A stretch of DNA of 64,000 nucleotides from JAUILA01 sp050289805 (GCA_050289805.1 JBNKGL010000006.1:62001-126000), one strand, 5' to 3'. Positions 1 through 9,756 are shown, counted from the stretch's first letter. The notes: generated by a model not told the origin, from the sequence alone. Numbers and translations: made by a program.

Positions 1-198
1 GAGCTGAGTGCCGATATTTACGACAACGGTATTCATCTTACCGGAGGTGGAGCATTGCTTCGTGGTCTTGACAAGCGTCTGGCACTGAAGACGAAATTAC
101 CGATACATGTGGCAGAAGATCCGCTTAGAGCGGTTGTACGGGGTACGGGTCATGCGCTTAAAAACCTGAATTCTTTCAAGGCTGTTTTGATGACCTAA
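1..198 (+). CDS. mreB: Rod shape-determining protein MreB, C-terminal end (partial)
   Basis: The first 65 codons are open in frame 1 and end at a TAA. The translation contains the actin-fold signature of the MreB C-terminal region (HLTGGGALLRGLDKRL) followed by a segment rich in PLRAVVRGTG, which is characteristic of MreB. MreB polymerises under the inner membrane and positions the elongation machinery for lateral wall growth. The 5' part lies outside the window. mreC follows after 51 bp, the usual order of the rod-shape operon. Confidence 0.95.
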   Translation, partial: ELSADIYDNGIHLTGGGALLRGLDKRLALKTKLPIHVAEDPLRAVVRGTGHALKNLNSFKAVLMT

Positions 199-249
199 CC
201 GGCAATTTGCCCAGTGTATTAATTTTTTTAACGGGTATTTATGTAATAA

Positions 250-1107
250 ATGCAACGATTATTCATTTTTCTGTATCAGTATCGGGCTTTCCTGATTTTC
301 ATATTCCTGGAAATCCTGTGTATCTGGCTGATCGTTCAGAATAATCAATACCAGGGTGCGCGTTTTTTTAATTCCTCAAATAAGCTTGTGGCAGGAATGA
401 TGCAGACTTCCCAGGGGGTCTCGGAATATTTCCGTCTTGGCGAAGTGAATGATGAACTTGCCCGCGAAAATGCCCGGCTGAAGATGGAACTTCAGCAGAT
501 CTCGCAAAGCATATATCCCCTGGACCGGAGCCGCCTTCAGGATAAAGACTACCTCAACCAGTTTGAGTATATCCCGGCAAAAGTTATTAATAATTCCACA
601 CGGCGTTTTACCAATTTCATCACGATCGACCGGGGCGAACAGGATGGTATTCAATCGGACATGGCGGTGATCAATGCCGCAGGCGTGGTTGGAAAGGTGA
701 AATCGGTTTCAAGGCGATTCAGCGTAATCACTTCGATTTTGCATACCGACATGCGCGTATCATCGAAGATCAAAAGAACCGGAGACTTGTGTACAACTCA
801 ATGGGATGGTACCGATCCGTATATCGCATCACTTTCATTCGTGCCGAGGCATGTGAGGCCAATGGTGGGGGATACGATTGTCACTTCCGGATATAATGCC
901 ATATTCCCCGAGGATATCCCCGTAGGCGTGATCAGCGAAATTGATTTACAGGATAATTCTCCTTGGTATGATATAAATATTGAGCTGTCTGCCGATCTGA
1001 ATGAAATTAGTTATGTATATGTCGTAAAAAATGAACTCCGAAACGAACAGGATTCGGTTGAAATATCCAGTGGCGTGAAGGAGGCCGCGAACGAAATCTA
1101 TGACTAA
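250..1107 (+). CDS. mreC: Rod shape-determining protein MreC
   Basis: This 285-residue protein has one N-terminal membrane segment at about residues 10-30, then a predicted coiled coil (about 60-90, rich in E, L and R), then the paired beta domains of MreC (motifs such as ITIDRGEQDGI and VVGKVKSVS). MreC links cytoplasmic MreB to PBP2 and RodA and activates wall synthesis in the periplasm. Length is normal for the family. It sits between mreB and mreD and overlaps mreD by 8 bp, so the two are probably translationally coupled. Confidence 0.95.
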   Translation: MQRLFIFLYQYRAFLIFIFLEILCIWLIVQNNQYQGARFFNSSNKLVAGMMQTSQGVSEYFRLGEVNDELARENARLKMELQQISQSIYPLDRSRLQDKDYLNQFEYIPAKVINNSTRRFTNFITIDRGEQDGIQSDMAVINAAGVVGKVKSVSRRFSVITSILHTDMRVSSKIKRTGDLCTTQWDGTDPYIASLSFVPRHVRPMVGDTIVTSGYNAIFPEDIPVGVISEIDLQDNSPWYDINIELSADLNEISYVYVVKNELRNEQDSVEISSGVKEAANEIYD

Positions 1108-1621
1108 CCGAAGTATTATATTCCAGGTGATATCCTTTTTTGCCTATGTGCTTGTGCAGGTAATTTTTCTCCGGAATGTTGTGCTGTTTGATAAAGCTTT
1201 TTGTTTTATATATGTAGGATTCCTGTTGTTCCTCCCCCTGGAGACCAACAGGCCGTTATTAATGGTGCTTGGATTCCTGACCGGATTTTTTATTGATATT
1301 TTTTATGACAGTTTGGGAATTCATGCGGCAGCTTGTGTGTTCATTATGTTCGTAAGGAATATCTGGCTAAACCTCATAACACCTCAGGGCGGTTATGATT
1401 CCGGAATGGTTCCTTCGATACGTTCCAGTGGGTGGCAATGGTTTATGATGTACCTTGTGCCGCTGGTATTTTTGCATCATGTAGTTCTGTTTTTTGCTGA
1501 AGCCGCTGGGCTTCACCTGTTCGGATTTACGATGATGAAAGTTTTGATGTCAACGCTGTTTACAGTGGTGGCACTTTTGATTTCGCAGATTTTATTTTAC
1601 TCGGCAAAAAGAGGTTTATGA
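1100..1621 (+). CDS. mreD: Rod shape-determining protein MreD
   Basis: This 173-residue, very hydrophobic protein has about five membrane segments and almost no soluble domain, as expected for MreD. Sequence conservation in MreD is low, so the call rests on size, topology and position between mreC and the PBP2 gene. A short motif typical of the family (GFFIDIFYDSLGIHA) is present near residue 65. Its stop overlaps the next start in an ATGA arrangement. It is part of the elongasome membrane complex. Confidence 0.92.
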   Translation: MTNRSIIFQVISFFAYVLVQVIFLRNVVLFDKAFCFIYVGFLLFLPLETNRPLLMVLGFLTGFFIDIFYDSLGIHAAACVFIMFVRNIWLNLITPQGGYDSGMVPSIRSSGWQWFMMYLVPLVFLHHVVLFFAEAAGLHLFGFTMMKVLMSTLFTVVALLISQILFYSAKRGL

Positions 1622-3420
1622 ACAGCAGTAGAAAATTGGTAATTCCGGCAGTGATCGTTCTGATCGCGGTGATTTACCTGATCAAACTGTTTTCGATTCA
1701 GGTTGTCGATGAGCGATATGCGCTCGCTGCAACCGACAACGTAGTACAACGGGTGGTGGAATATCCGTATCGTGGTCTTATTTATGACCGCAACGGAAAG
1801 CTCATGGTTTACAATACTCCGGAATTTGATCTAACCGTTGTGCCAAATGATGTCCAAGACCTGGATACAACCCTATTTTGTAAGATATTCAATATTACAA
1901 GTGAGGAATTTATTGAAAAGATGGCGGCTGCGAAGGCATACTCCTGGAGAAAGCCTTCTATTTTTATCCGGCAACTATCCAATGTCGACCTGGCAAAAAG
2001 TGAAGATTACCTGGTAGACTTTAAAGGGTTCAATATTCAGTCAAGAACTACGAGAGCCTACACCGAGCCGATCATGGCCAACGCGCTGGGATATGTTTCA
2101 GAGATCAGTAAACGTAAACTGGAATCCGATACTTCCAGCTATTATCAGCAGGGTGATTACATCGGTCAGAGCGGAATAGAGCTCTACTATGAAAATCAGC
2201 TTCGGGGCAAACGCGGTGTCAAATTCAAAAAGAAAAATGTTCATGGGGTAGATATGGGGCCTTATGACGATGGAAACCTCGATATACCTTCCGAGCCGGG
2301 ACAAAATTTATATTCCACCATTGACATCGACCTGCAGAAATACGGTGAAATGCTGCTGGAAGGAAAATCAGGAAGTATTGTAGCCATTGAACCATCTTCC
2401 GGTGAGGTACTGGCGATCGTATCGGGACCATCCTATGATCCCAATATGCTCACAGGCCGTAACTACAGTAAAAATTTCAAGGCGATCAGCCAGGATACCA
2501 TGAAGCCATTATTTAACAGGCCGCTCATGGCACAGTATCGACCCGGCTCAATCTTTAAGATTATGCAGGCGCTTGTGGCACTTCAGGAAGGTGTAATAAC
2601 CCCAGCGACCCGAATTGCCTGTAACAGAAGTATTATCGGCTGTCATGGTCCGCATTCCTATGAAGACCTGGTGGGTGCCATCACTCATTCCTGTAACCCA
2701 TATTTTTACAACGTGATGAAGCGCGTTGTGAACAGGGACGTTTCAACAGATCCATTTGAAGATACACGGCTGGGACTTGAGAAATGGCAAAAACATATTC
2801 AGAGCTTCGGGCTTGGTGACCAGCTTGGAATTGACCTTCCTAATGAGAAAACAGGGATGGTGCCCAGTGTTGAATATTATGACCGTGCTTATAACAACAG
2901 GCCGTGGAAGTATTCAAATATTTATTCAATAGCGATTGGAGAAGGTGAAAACCTGGTGGTTCCGCTTCAAATGGCAAACTTCGCTGCCATTATGGCCAAC
3001 CGGGGCTTCTATTATACGCCTCACCTGGTACGTTCGGTTGGAGAATCGGGTAAGCCGCTGGAAGCATTTCAGGAAAAACATTTCACCACTGTAGATCCCC
3101 AGTATTTTGAAGTGGCGGTTGAAGCAATGGCGAATGTGGTGGAATCCGGAACAGGACAGTACCGAGCCAAGCTCCGGGATATTGTGGTTTGCGGAAAAAC
3201 GGGAACGGTTCAAAATGATCCATTACCCGATCACTCCGTATTCATCGCTTTTGCTCCACGTGAAAATCCTCAAATCGCTCTTTCCGTCTATGTTGAAGAT
3301 GCTGGACAGGGCGCGCGTGCCGCAGCTGCCATTGCCAGTCTGATGATCGAGAAGTATTTATTGGGAGAGACACAGCGTCCGTACATAGAGGCATATGTAC
3401 AGAAAGGAGAATTCTTGTAG
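1618..3420 (+). CDS. mrdA: Penicillin-binding protein 2 (elongation-specific transpeptidase)
   Basis: This 600-residue class B penicillin-binding protein has one N-terminal membrane anchor (about residues 8-28), a dimerisation/pedestal region and a C-terminal transpeptidase domain. The catalytic motifs are all present: S-x-x-K as SIFK (Ser311, Lys314), S-x-N as SCN (358-360) and KTG (527-529). It cross-links peptidoglycan during cell elongation together with RodA, encoded just downstream. The start overlaps the mreD stop and rodA follows after 1 bp, so this is one operon. Confidence 0.95.
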   Translation: MNSSRKLVIPAVIVLIAVIYLIKLFSIQVVDERYALAATDNVVQRVVEYPYRGLIYDRNGKLMVYNTPEFDLTVVPNDVQDLDTTLFCKIFNITSEEFIEKMAAAKAYSWRKPSIFIRQLSNVDLAKSEDYLVDFKGFNIQSRTTRAYTEPIMANALGYVSEISKRKLESDTSSYYQQGDYIGQSGIELYYENQLRGKRGVKFKKKNVHGVDMGPYDDGNLDIPSEPGQNLYSTIDIDLQKYGEMLLEGKSGSIVAIEPSSGEVLAIVSGPSYDPNMLTGRNYSKNFKAISQDTMKPLFNRPLMAQYRPGSIFKIMQALVALQEGVITPATRIACNRSIIGCHGPHSYEDLVGAITHSCNPYFYNVMKRVVNRDVSTDPFEDTRLGLEKWQKHIQSFGLGDQLGIDLPNEKTGMVPSVEYYDRAYNNRPWKYSNIYSIAIGEGENLVVPLQMANFAAIMANRGFYYTPHLVRSVGESGKPLEAFQEKHFTTVDPQYFEVAVEAMANVVESGTGQYRAKLRDIVVCGKTGTVQNDPLPDHSVFIAFAPRENPQIALSVYVEDAGQGARAAAAIASLMIEKYLLGETQRPYIEAYVQKGEFL

Positions 3421-3421
3421 T

Positions 3422-4696
3422 ATGACCAGGAGAGAAAGCATAGTTAATCAAATGGATTGGCTGACTGTCAGCCTGTTTTTCCTGATTGTTCTCCTGGGAT
3501 GGATGAATATCTATGCCGCGGTCTACAATGAAAGCGCGGTACAGAGCATATTCAGCCCCGAACTGAACAGCGGCAGGCAGTTCCTGTTTATTCTCGGGTC
3601 CATCGTTCTCATTATAATGATCATGGTGATCGACTTCCGCTTCTATGATACCTTTGCCCTGGTGATTTATGGAGCCGTAATAGCGATATTGATCTTTGTA
3701 CTGGTTTTCGGCCGGGAAGTGGCAGGATCCAAGTCCTGGTTTGAAGTGGGGGCCTTCCGTCTTCAACCTTCTGAATTTGCAAAATTCGCCTCGGCACTGG
3801 CCGTAAGTAAAGTTGTTTCCGGCGCTGGTTTCAGGATGGATAAATTAAGGGACCAGTTTATCCTTTTTGCGATTATTGGTGTCCCCGCAGTACTGATCGT
3901 ATTACAGGGTGATACCGGTACGGCCATGGTTTTTTCTGCTTTCGTGCTTGTATTTTATCGTGAAGGCATGTCGCCATTTCTCATCATCACCGGCGTCATC
4001 ATGGGATTCATATTCTTCATTACCATGCTGGTGCCTCAACATGTCTATCTCTATGTAGGCATTGGAGTTCTGGTAACTTTCCTCATTCTGATCGGGAAAA
4101 AAACCTTTAAACGTATCGCTTTCATTGTCGCCGGCGGACTAATGGTCGCTTCCGTGATCATGAGTGTTGATTATGTTTTCAATAATGTACTGAAACCACA
4201 CCAGCAGAATCGTATCCTTACCCTGATCGAAGGTCCTGAGGCGGATCCTCGCGGTGCAGGTTATAACGTTTTGCAATCCAAGATCGCAATTGGCAGTGGA
4301 GGCTTCAGCGGCAAGGGCTTTCTGAAAGGCACCCAGACGAAATATGATTATGTTCCGGAACAGAGTACCGACTTTATTTTCTGTACCATCGGGGAGGAGC
4401 ATGGCTGGATCGGAAGCCTGATTTTGATCGGGTTGTTCGTCGCGCTGATGCTCCGGGTGATATTCCTGGCGGAACGACAAAAGTCAAGGTTCGCGAGAGT
4501 CTACGGATATTGCGTGGCATGCATACTCTTTTTCCACTTTGCAGTGAATATTGGAATGACGATCGGCCTGTTCCCTGTTGTGGGGATTCCACTTCCCTTC
4601 TTTAGTCACGGAGGTTCCTCACTCTGGGCATTTACAATATTGCTTTTTATTTTCCTGAAGCTGGATGCTCACCGCATGCAGGTGCTCACGCACTAG
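3422..4696 (+). CDS. rodA: Rod shape-determining protein RodA (SEDS glycosyltransferase)
   Basis: This polytopic SEDS-family protein of 424 residues polymerises lipid II into glycan strands in partnership with PBP2. Characteristic segments are seen: LQPSEFAKF near residue 120, DTGTAMVF near 165, and a C-terminal run with EQSTDFIFCTIGEEHG and PLPFFSHGGSS. I chose the ATG at 3422, 1 bp after the PBP2 stop. An in-frame ATG at 3395 lies inside the PBP2 gene and would add nine polar residues. The last four bases overlap the convergent gene at 4693 within a shared CTAG. Confidence 0.95.
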   Translation: MTRRESIVNQMDWLTVSLFFLIVLLGWMNIYAAVYNESAVQSIFSPELNSGRQFLFILGSIVLIIMIMVIDFRFYDTFALVIYGAVIAILIFVLVFGREVAGSKSWFEVGAFRLQPSEFAKFASALAVSKVVSGAGFRMDKLRDQFILFAIIGVPAVLIVLQGDTGTAMVFSAFVLVFYREGMSPFLIITGVIMGFIFFITMLVPQHVYLYVGIGVLVTFLILIGKKTFKRIAFIVAGGLMVASVIMSVDYVFNNVLKPHQQNRILTLIEGPEADPRGAGYNVLQSKIAIGSGGFSGKGFLKGTQTKYDYVPEQSTDFIFCTIGEEHGWIGSLILIGLFVALMLRVIFLAERQKSRFARVYGYCVACILFFHFAVNIGMTIGLFPVVGIPLPFFSHGGSSLWAFTILLFIFLKLDAHRMQVLTH

Positions 4697-5694
4697 GAAT
4701 GACGCCGCTTGACTAATTGCAGGAATTCTGCTACTTCTTCACTGTCATGATCCCAGTTGCTGAATTTGTGGGTCAGGAATGAAATGGCTTCTTCTGAGTT
4801 CGATACGCTCTCAATATGTTCAACGGTCCGGTCAAATGCTTCTTCACTTCCATTAAAAAGTGAATTGACAAACATAAACCGCTGATTTATGGATAGGCTC
4901 TTTTTAATGTCCTCAATCTTTGCCCTTCGATGTATATCGGCCAGTGTGGGTACTTCGTCCTTTTGCAGAAGATCATTCAGGGTCGGTTTATGCCCGCTGC
5001 TTTTCTCCTTCTTTTTTTCGGGAGCCGGCTCGGGGGATTTTTTCACTTCCTTCTTTTTATCCTCCCCGTAAATCTCTTCAAGACTCAGCGAAACATAGCC
5101 GGAAAATTTTTCAATATACTGATCCACATCTTCAGGACTCTCTTTTGTACGTTCGAGCGACTTATCGAGAAGTTCATTGATCTGACTCTTTTCAACTAAT
5201 TCAAGATCTCTTTCCCCGATTATTTCCAGCATATTTCGCAGAATATGCGGGTTGATCTTCACGTATTTCAGAACATATGAAAGATAACCTGCAGGAATCT
5301 CATCCCGGTCATATTCGCTTAACAGTCGGAAATAGAAATCGTAGGGGGTAAATATCAGGAGCAGGGTCTCTTCGGTAGATTTTTCCAGTAACTCAACATA
5401 GGTTTCCCTGTTGAGTGATATATGATGCGACAGCTTGTTCATAAACTCCTGCATGGCATCCTTTACTTCGGAAGATGAATAATCGAAGTACGGACTCCTA
5501 AGGCGTTCTGATTCCCGTTGCCATTGGTCATACAAATTTTTCACTACAAAAAGGTTCACTTGCCGGATCTCCTGGACGTTCATTACATCCTTGCTGGCAA
5601 TCTTGTCATGATCGGCAAAGAAGTCATCTGCAATTTTATGCGCAAACCTTTTGCTGTAATCCTTCATCACGTCTCTTCTGATATTACTGTCCAT
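4693..5694 (-). CDS. Uncharacterised, highly charged 333-residue protein
   Basis: I do not recognise this family. The protein is soluble and has no signal peptide or membrane segment. The first 200 residues look alpha-helical. A lysine/glutamate/proline-rich linker at about residues 205-235 looks disordered. A second helical domain of about 90 residues (with ADIHRRAKIEDIKKSLSIN and RFMFVNSLFNGSEEAFD) follows. The RFMFVNSLFNG-type segment reminds me of short C-terminal motifs in other Bacteroidota proteins, but this is only an impression. It is transcribed toward rodA, overlaps its stop by 4 bp, and is divergent from the ferredoxin gene. Confidence 0.8.
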   Translation of the reverse strand: MDSNIRRDVMKDYSKRFAHKIADDFFADHDKIASKDVMNVQEIRQVNLFVVKNLYDQWQRESERLRSPYFDYSSSEVKDAMQEFMNKLSHHISLNRETYVELLEKSTEETLLLIFTPYDFYFRLLSEYDRDEIPAGYLSYVLKYVKINPHILRNMLEIIGERDLELVEKSQINELLDKSLERTKESPEDVDQYIEKFSGYVSLSLEEIYGEDKKKEVKKSPEPAPEKKKEKSSGHKPTLNDLLQKDEVPTLADIHRRAKIEDIKKSLSINQRFMFVNSLFNGSEEAFDRTVEHIESVSNSEEAISFLTHKFSNWDHDSEEVAEFLQLVKRRHS

Positions 5695-5817
5695 TTCGCC
5701 AATTTTTGAGAACCTGTTTAAAGTTAATGAATATGGAATAAATACTAATCGTATTGAAAAACGGATTCAGGCAACATTTATTGGCGCAGAATTTAAACAT
5801 TTGCTTTTTTGATTGTC

Positions 5818-5848
5818 TTTGCGGCCTGATTGTTTGCGGTTACATTTG
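5818..5848 (+). promoter_or_regulatory. Bacteroidota-type promoter for the ferredoxin gene
   Basis: A TTTG box at 5818-5821 and a TACATTTG box at 5841-5848 are separated by 19 bp. This matches the Bacteroidota sigma-ABfr consensus (TTTG, 19-21 bp, TANNTTTG). The ferredoxin ATG lies 17 bp downstream, which leaves a leader of roughly 10 nt. The match was made by eye. Confidence 0.7.
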
Positions 5849-5865
5849 AAGTGTAAAGATATATT

Positions 5866-6189
5866 ATGCCTGAAATTACAATTGTCAACCTTGCAGGGAA
5901 GAAAGTGAACGCTCCTGAAAATCAATCTATCCTGGGTGTATTCCAGGAACAGTTTCTCGACTGGATGCATGCCTGCGGAGGCAAGGGAAGGTGTACAACA
6001 TGCGCATTTGATGTGATTGATGGAATGGAACATCTCACTTCACCAACCCATGTGGAGAAAAAGTTTCTTGAAGAGGGTAGACTCACGGCAGAGCAGCGGC
6101 TAGCATGTCAGACACGCTGCCTCGGCAATGTGGTCATCGAGGTTCCGAAGGTTAACCAGTTACCCCACCTCAGGTATGGATATGAATAA
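5866..6189 (+). CDS. 2Fe-2S ferredoxin
   Basis: This 107-residue ferredoxin has the plant/adrenodoxin-type cluster ligands C37-x5-C43-x2-C46 and C81 (CGGKGRCTTC, then CQTRC). It should carry one [2Fe-2S] cluster and act as a cytoplasmic electron carrier. The partner is not evident from context. The gene has its own promoter at 5818-5848 and is followed after 27 bp by thymidine kinase. A further cysteine (C85) lies near the fourth ligand. Assignment to the ferredoxin fold is firm; the physiological role is unknown. Confidence 0.92.
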   Translation: MPEITIVNLAGKKVNAPENQSILGVFQEQFLDWMHACGGKGRCTTCAFDVIDGMEHLTSPTHVEKKFLEEGRLTAEQRLACQTRCLGNVVIEVPKVNQLPHLRYGYE

Positions 6190-6216
6190 AGAAAGGAATT
6201 CGTTTAATTTACAGCC

Positions 6217-6807
6217 ATGTTTGTTGAGCCACATATGGGACAAACCGGTCGTGGAGGCTGGATAGAAGTAATTTCCGGATGTATGTTCAGCGGTAAAACC
6301 GAAGAACTGATCCGGCGACTGAACCGTGCTATCATTGCCGGACAGCATGTGGAAATATTTAAGCCAGCTGTCGACCGCCGATATCATGATGCCGACGTCG
6401 TTTCTCATAACGACCGAGCCATCAGGTCCACGCCGGTTGATTTTGCCAATGACATCATTCTTCTTGCCGGTGAATGTGAAGTTGTGGGTATTGATGAGGC
6501 CCAATTTTTCGATGATGAGATCGTAGCAGTATGTAATAAGCTTGCGAATTCAGGCAAGCGGGTAATTGTGGCCGGACTGGATATGGATTATGAAGGCAAG
6601 CCGTTTGGTATGATGCCGCAGCTCATGGCGGTAGCCGAGTTCGTAACCAAGGTTCATGCGATTTGCGCCAGGACCGGAGAGATCGCCTCCTTCTCTTACA
6701 GGCTTGCAGAAGATGAGTCAACCGTTATGCTGGGCAGCAAACAACAATATGAAGCCCGAAGCCGCAGGAGCTTCATGGAGGATATGGGGAAAAGGAATAA
6801 GAAGTGA
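6217..6807 (+). CDS. tdk: Thymidine kinase (type II)
   Basis: This 196-residue protein phosphorylates thymidine to dTMP in the salvage pathway. The Walker A loop is GCMFSGKT at residues 21-28, and the catalytic glutamate is in GIDEAQFF (Glu94). The C-terminal lasso region ends in the usual substrate-binding segment with YEARSR. Many type II kinases have a four-cysteine zinc site in this region. Here only one of those cysteines (AICARTG) remains, so the zinc site appears lost, as I recall from other Bacteroidota enzymes. The 3' end overlaps porZ in a GTGA junction. Confidence 0.95.
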   Translation: MFVEPHMGQTGRGGWIEVISGCMFSGKTEELIRRLNRAIIAGQHVEIFKPAVDRRYHDADVVSHNDRAIRSTPVDFANDIILLAGECEVVGIDEAQFFDDEIVAVCNKLANSGKRVIVAGLDMDYEGKPFGMMPQLMAVAEFVTKVHAICARTGEIASFSYRLAEDESTVMLGSKQQYEARSRRSFMEDMGKRNKK

Positions 6808-8981
6808 AGGGAGTATGCCTTATTTTGATATTGTCGTTTCTCCAGGCTGCTTATGGCCAGGAGATCCCCCTCGGCACATGGCGCACCCATTTTTCCTATT
6901 CCAGGGTTCTGAATCTTGAAGAAACCACTTCGCAGATATTTGCCGCTTCTGACGTAGGTCTGTTTTCCGTTAACAGGTCAACGGGTGAAGTTCGAAAATA
7001 TTCAACCCTCGACGGGCTGCAGGGTGTGGATATTTCTGATCTTGCTTTTGATCCTGTCGGACAAAGGCTTTGCATCGGGTACGGATCCGGCAATATGGAT
7101 ATTATTGAGGATGGTGAAATTGTCAATATTGATTTTACCAGCAATTCCCAGGTAGTTGGATCCAAGGCCATAAACTCCATCAAAATTGTAGGTGAAACCG
7201 CATTCATCGGCACCGATTATGGGATCCTGAATTTTGACCTGACGGAGAAGAGCGTTAATGCCACTTATCGTGAGATCGGGGCACTTGCAGGCCAGGTTGC
7301 CGTGCGGGACCTTGAAGTATATTCAGACAGCCTCTTTGCGGTGACTCCCCAGGGGTGGCAGGCTGTCGCGCTGGCGGGAACAGACATGGCTGATTACAGA
7401 AACTGGAAGCGGGAAGCATCTGCCGGGGCGCTGTTTGAAGTGGCAACAGCCAACGGTTTTATTTATTTCCAATCCCAAGATGTGATTTACAGTTACGGTG
7501 TCGGTAACACGGCGTCATTTCTCACAGATGGACCCTACCAGGGAATTGCGATGTACAATGATCAGCTGCTTGTTTTTTCTCAGAACAGGGCCTTTCTCGT
7601 TGACGGCGCCGGAGTAATTACCAGGGAAGTTGGAGATTCTCCGATAACTTCCGTGCAGGATGGCCTGATCGATCAGAATGATGCCTGGTGGATCGCCGAT
7701 TTGGAAAATGGGCTTCTGTCTGATAAGGAAGATGTGCTGAAATCATTCTCGCCCCAGGGGCCGGTCCAGTCGGTCATGTTCGGCCTGCGGTATTCGGAAG
7801 GTCAGGTATTGGCATTTCCGGGGGGATATTCGTCCCAGGTAAAGCCCCTGAATAATGACCTCGGCTATTCTGCTTTTGAGAAGGGGATGTGGAGCAACCT
7901 ACTCCCTGCCGGTTTTACGGATATAACCGATGGGATAAATTTGGCCCAGGGTACATTTCTGGCTTCTTCTGGAAAGGGTTTATTGCAGATCGCAGGTGAA
8001 TCCTCCTTCCTATACAATGAATCCAACAGTCCGCTAACTGCCGGACAGGATTCCGATATAATTATTCCAAAGCTGGCGACCGGCAATTCGGAGCTGTTCA
8101 TGCTTAATTACCTTTCGCCAACGCCTTTACTAAGTTATAACGGGGAAACGTGGACCGCTTATCCGGGGATGCCGATCATCGCCCGGTCTGCGCTGGATTT
8201 CACACTCGCCAATGGAGTTGCCTGGCTGGTGATCCCATTCTCCCGTGGCGGGGGTATGGTCGGGTATAATCTTTCAAGCGGGACGGCGCGTTACATTTCT
8301 GAACAAACCGATCAGGGGAGCCTGGCTTCCCGAAATGTTTACGATGCGGTTACAGACCGTGACGGCTTCCTCTGGATCGGAACGGCAAGAGGTGTTAGCC
8401 TTTTGTTCAATCCCGGGAATCTGGATGGAACCATTAATGCGGTAGAACCTGTGTTTGACGGACGGCCATTGCTGGTCGACCGCCAGGTATATTCGATCGC
8501 TGTTGATGGTGGAAATCGGAAATGGATGGGTACAGATGCGGGGGCCTGGCTTTTTGATCCGCTCGCCGATGAGCTGATCGTTCATTTCACAACAGAAAAT
8601 TCCCCGCTGCCTTCCGACGTAGTGCGGGACATTGCTATTGATGATGAGAGCGGTGAGATCTTCTTCCTCACGGATGCCGGAATCGCATCCTTCCGGGGTG
8701 ATGCCACACGCAGCGACGGACCGCACAGGAACGTCAAAATTTTTCCGAACCCGGTAAGAAGGACATTCCAGGGGGATGTTGCCATGTCGGGACTTGCAAG
8801 GGATGCGATCGTCAAGATTACCGATATCAGCGGCAGGGTAATTTATCAGACCCAGGCCAATGGAGGTACTGCTACATGGCCGGTTGGGGAACGCGATCGA
8901 AACACTGGCATATACCTGGTCTTCAGTGCTTCTGAAGATGGTGAGGATACCTATGTGGGAAAAATTGCGGTCATCAACTAA
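6804..8981 (+). CDS. porZ: PorZ-like protein: beta-propeller with type IX secretion C-terminal domain
   Basis: This 725-residue secreted protein has a signal peptide ending near AAYGQ (about residue 18), then the PorZ opening IPLGTWRTHFSY. Two beta-propellers of two-component-regulator type follow (repeats such as LWIGTARGVS and KWMGTDAGAW). A C-terminal beta-sandwich sorting domain (about residue 645 onward, beginning KIFPNPV) ends in KIAVIN. PorZ belongs to the cell-surface attachment complex of the type IX secretion system, which transfers cargo onto anionic LPS. The start is a GTG overlapping the tdk stop. It lies directly upstream of recO with a 1-bp overlap. Confidence 0.85.
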   Translation: MKGVCLILILSFLQAAYGQEIPLGTWRTHFSYSRVLNLEETTSQIFAASDVGLFSVNRSTGEVRKYSTLDGLQGVDISDLAFDPVGQRLCIGYGSGNMDIIEDGEIVNIDFTSNSQVVGSKAINSIKIVGETAFIGTDYGILNFDLTEKSVNATYREIGALAGQVAVRDLEVYSDSLFAVTPQGWQAVALAGTDMADYRNWKREASAGALFEVATANGFIYFQSQDVIYSYGVGNTASFLTDGPYQGIAMYNDQLLVFSQNRAFLVDGAGVITREVGDSPITSVQDGLIDQNDAWWIADLENGLLSDKEDVLKSFSPQGPVQSVMFGLRYSEGQVLAFPGGYSSQVKPLNNDLGYSAFEKGMWSNLLPAGFTDITDGINLAQGTFLASSGKGLLQIAGESSFLYNESNSPLTAGQDSDIIIPKLATGNSELFMLNYLSPTPLLSYNGETWTAYPGMPIIARSALDFTLANGVAWLVIPFSRGGGMVGYNLSSGTARYISEQTDQGSLASRNVYDAVTDRDGFLWIGTARGVSLLFNPGNLDGTINAVEPVFDGRPLLVDRQVYSIAVDGGNRKWMGTDAGAWLFDPLADELIVHFTTENSPLPSDVVRDIAIDDESGEIFFLTDAGIASFRGDATRSDGPHRNVKIFPNPVRRTFQGDVAMSGLARDAIVKITDISGRVIYQTQANGGTATWPVGERDRNTGIYLVFSASEDGEDTYVGKIAVIN

Positions 8982-9658
8982 TGATACATCAGACCAGCGG
9001 CATCGTATTTAAAGTTTTCAAGTACCGCGAGACTTCGGTGATCGCCAAGGTTTTCACTTCACGGTTCGGACTTCAGACTTATATTATAAACGGTGTACGC
9101 AGTGGTAAGAAAGGAAAGGGGAAAATGGCCCTGCTCCAGCCGCTCACATTGCTCGATCTTGTCGTGTCCCACCGGGAGAATTCTGATATTCAGCGGCTGA
9201 CCGAAATGCGCTGTTCTCACCCTTACTCGACAATACCCTACGACATACGTAAAGCCGGTATTTCATTATTCCTTTCGGAGATATTATATAAATGTGTTCG
9301 GGAAGAAGGGCCATCGGAAGATTTGTATCTTTTTTTAGAGCAATCGATGCTTGTTTTTGATACGCTTGAAGACAACTTTCAAAATTTCCATCTGCAGTTC
9401 CTGGTAAAACTTTCCCGTTTCCTGGGGTTCGGTCTGGATTCCTCGCCGGGCTTTATGCTGGATTTTACGGCTGAGGAGGTTCCGCTGGTAGGCGCGTTAA
9501 TGGAAATCAACTACGGGGATGAACTTGTGATGGGCAGGGCTTTACGCCGGACGATCCTCGGGCATATCCTTGATTTCTACCGCCATCATGTGGAAGGTTT
9601 GAAGGAAATCCGGTCACTCAATGTACTGATGGAAATTTTTCAGGAGGGCAAAGGTTGA
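8981..9658 (+). CDS. recO: DNA repair protein RecO
   Basis: This 225-residue protein has an N-terminal OB fold (residues 1-80, beginning with TSGIVFKVFKYRETS, typical of RecO) and a helical C-terminal domain. It loads RecA onto SSB-coated single-stranded DNA in the RecFOR recombination pathway. The zinc-finger cysteines seen in some RecO proteins are not apparent. The start overlaps the porZ stop in TAATG. The gene ends 190 bp before the ribosomal protein operon, which has its own promoter. Confidence 0.9.
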   Translation: MIHQTSGIVFKVFKYRETSVIAKVFTSRFGLQTYIINGVRSGKKGKGKMALLQPLTLLDLVVSHRENSDIQRLTEMRCSHPYSTIPYDIRKAGISLFLSEILYKCVREEGPSEDLYLFLEQSMLVFDTLEDNFQNFHLQFLVKLSRFLGFGLDSSPGFMLDFTAEEVPLVGALMEINYGDELVMGRALRRTILGHILDFYRHHVEGLKEIRSLNVLMEIFQEGKG

Positions 9659-9756
9659 TTTTCACGAAGGGAAGCACCTAAAATCGTTGTGAAGGCTGCC
9701 GCGAAAATTAAATCGATCTTTTCCGCTCCTCAGGCCGAAAAATTTACAAGTCACTA

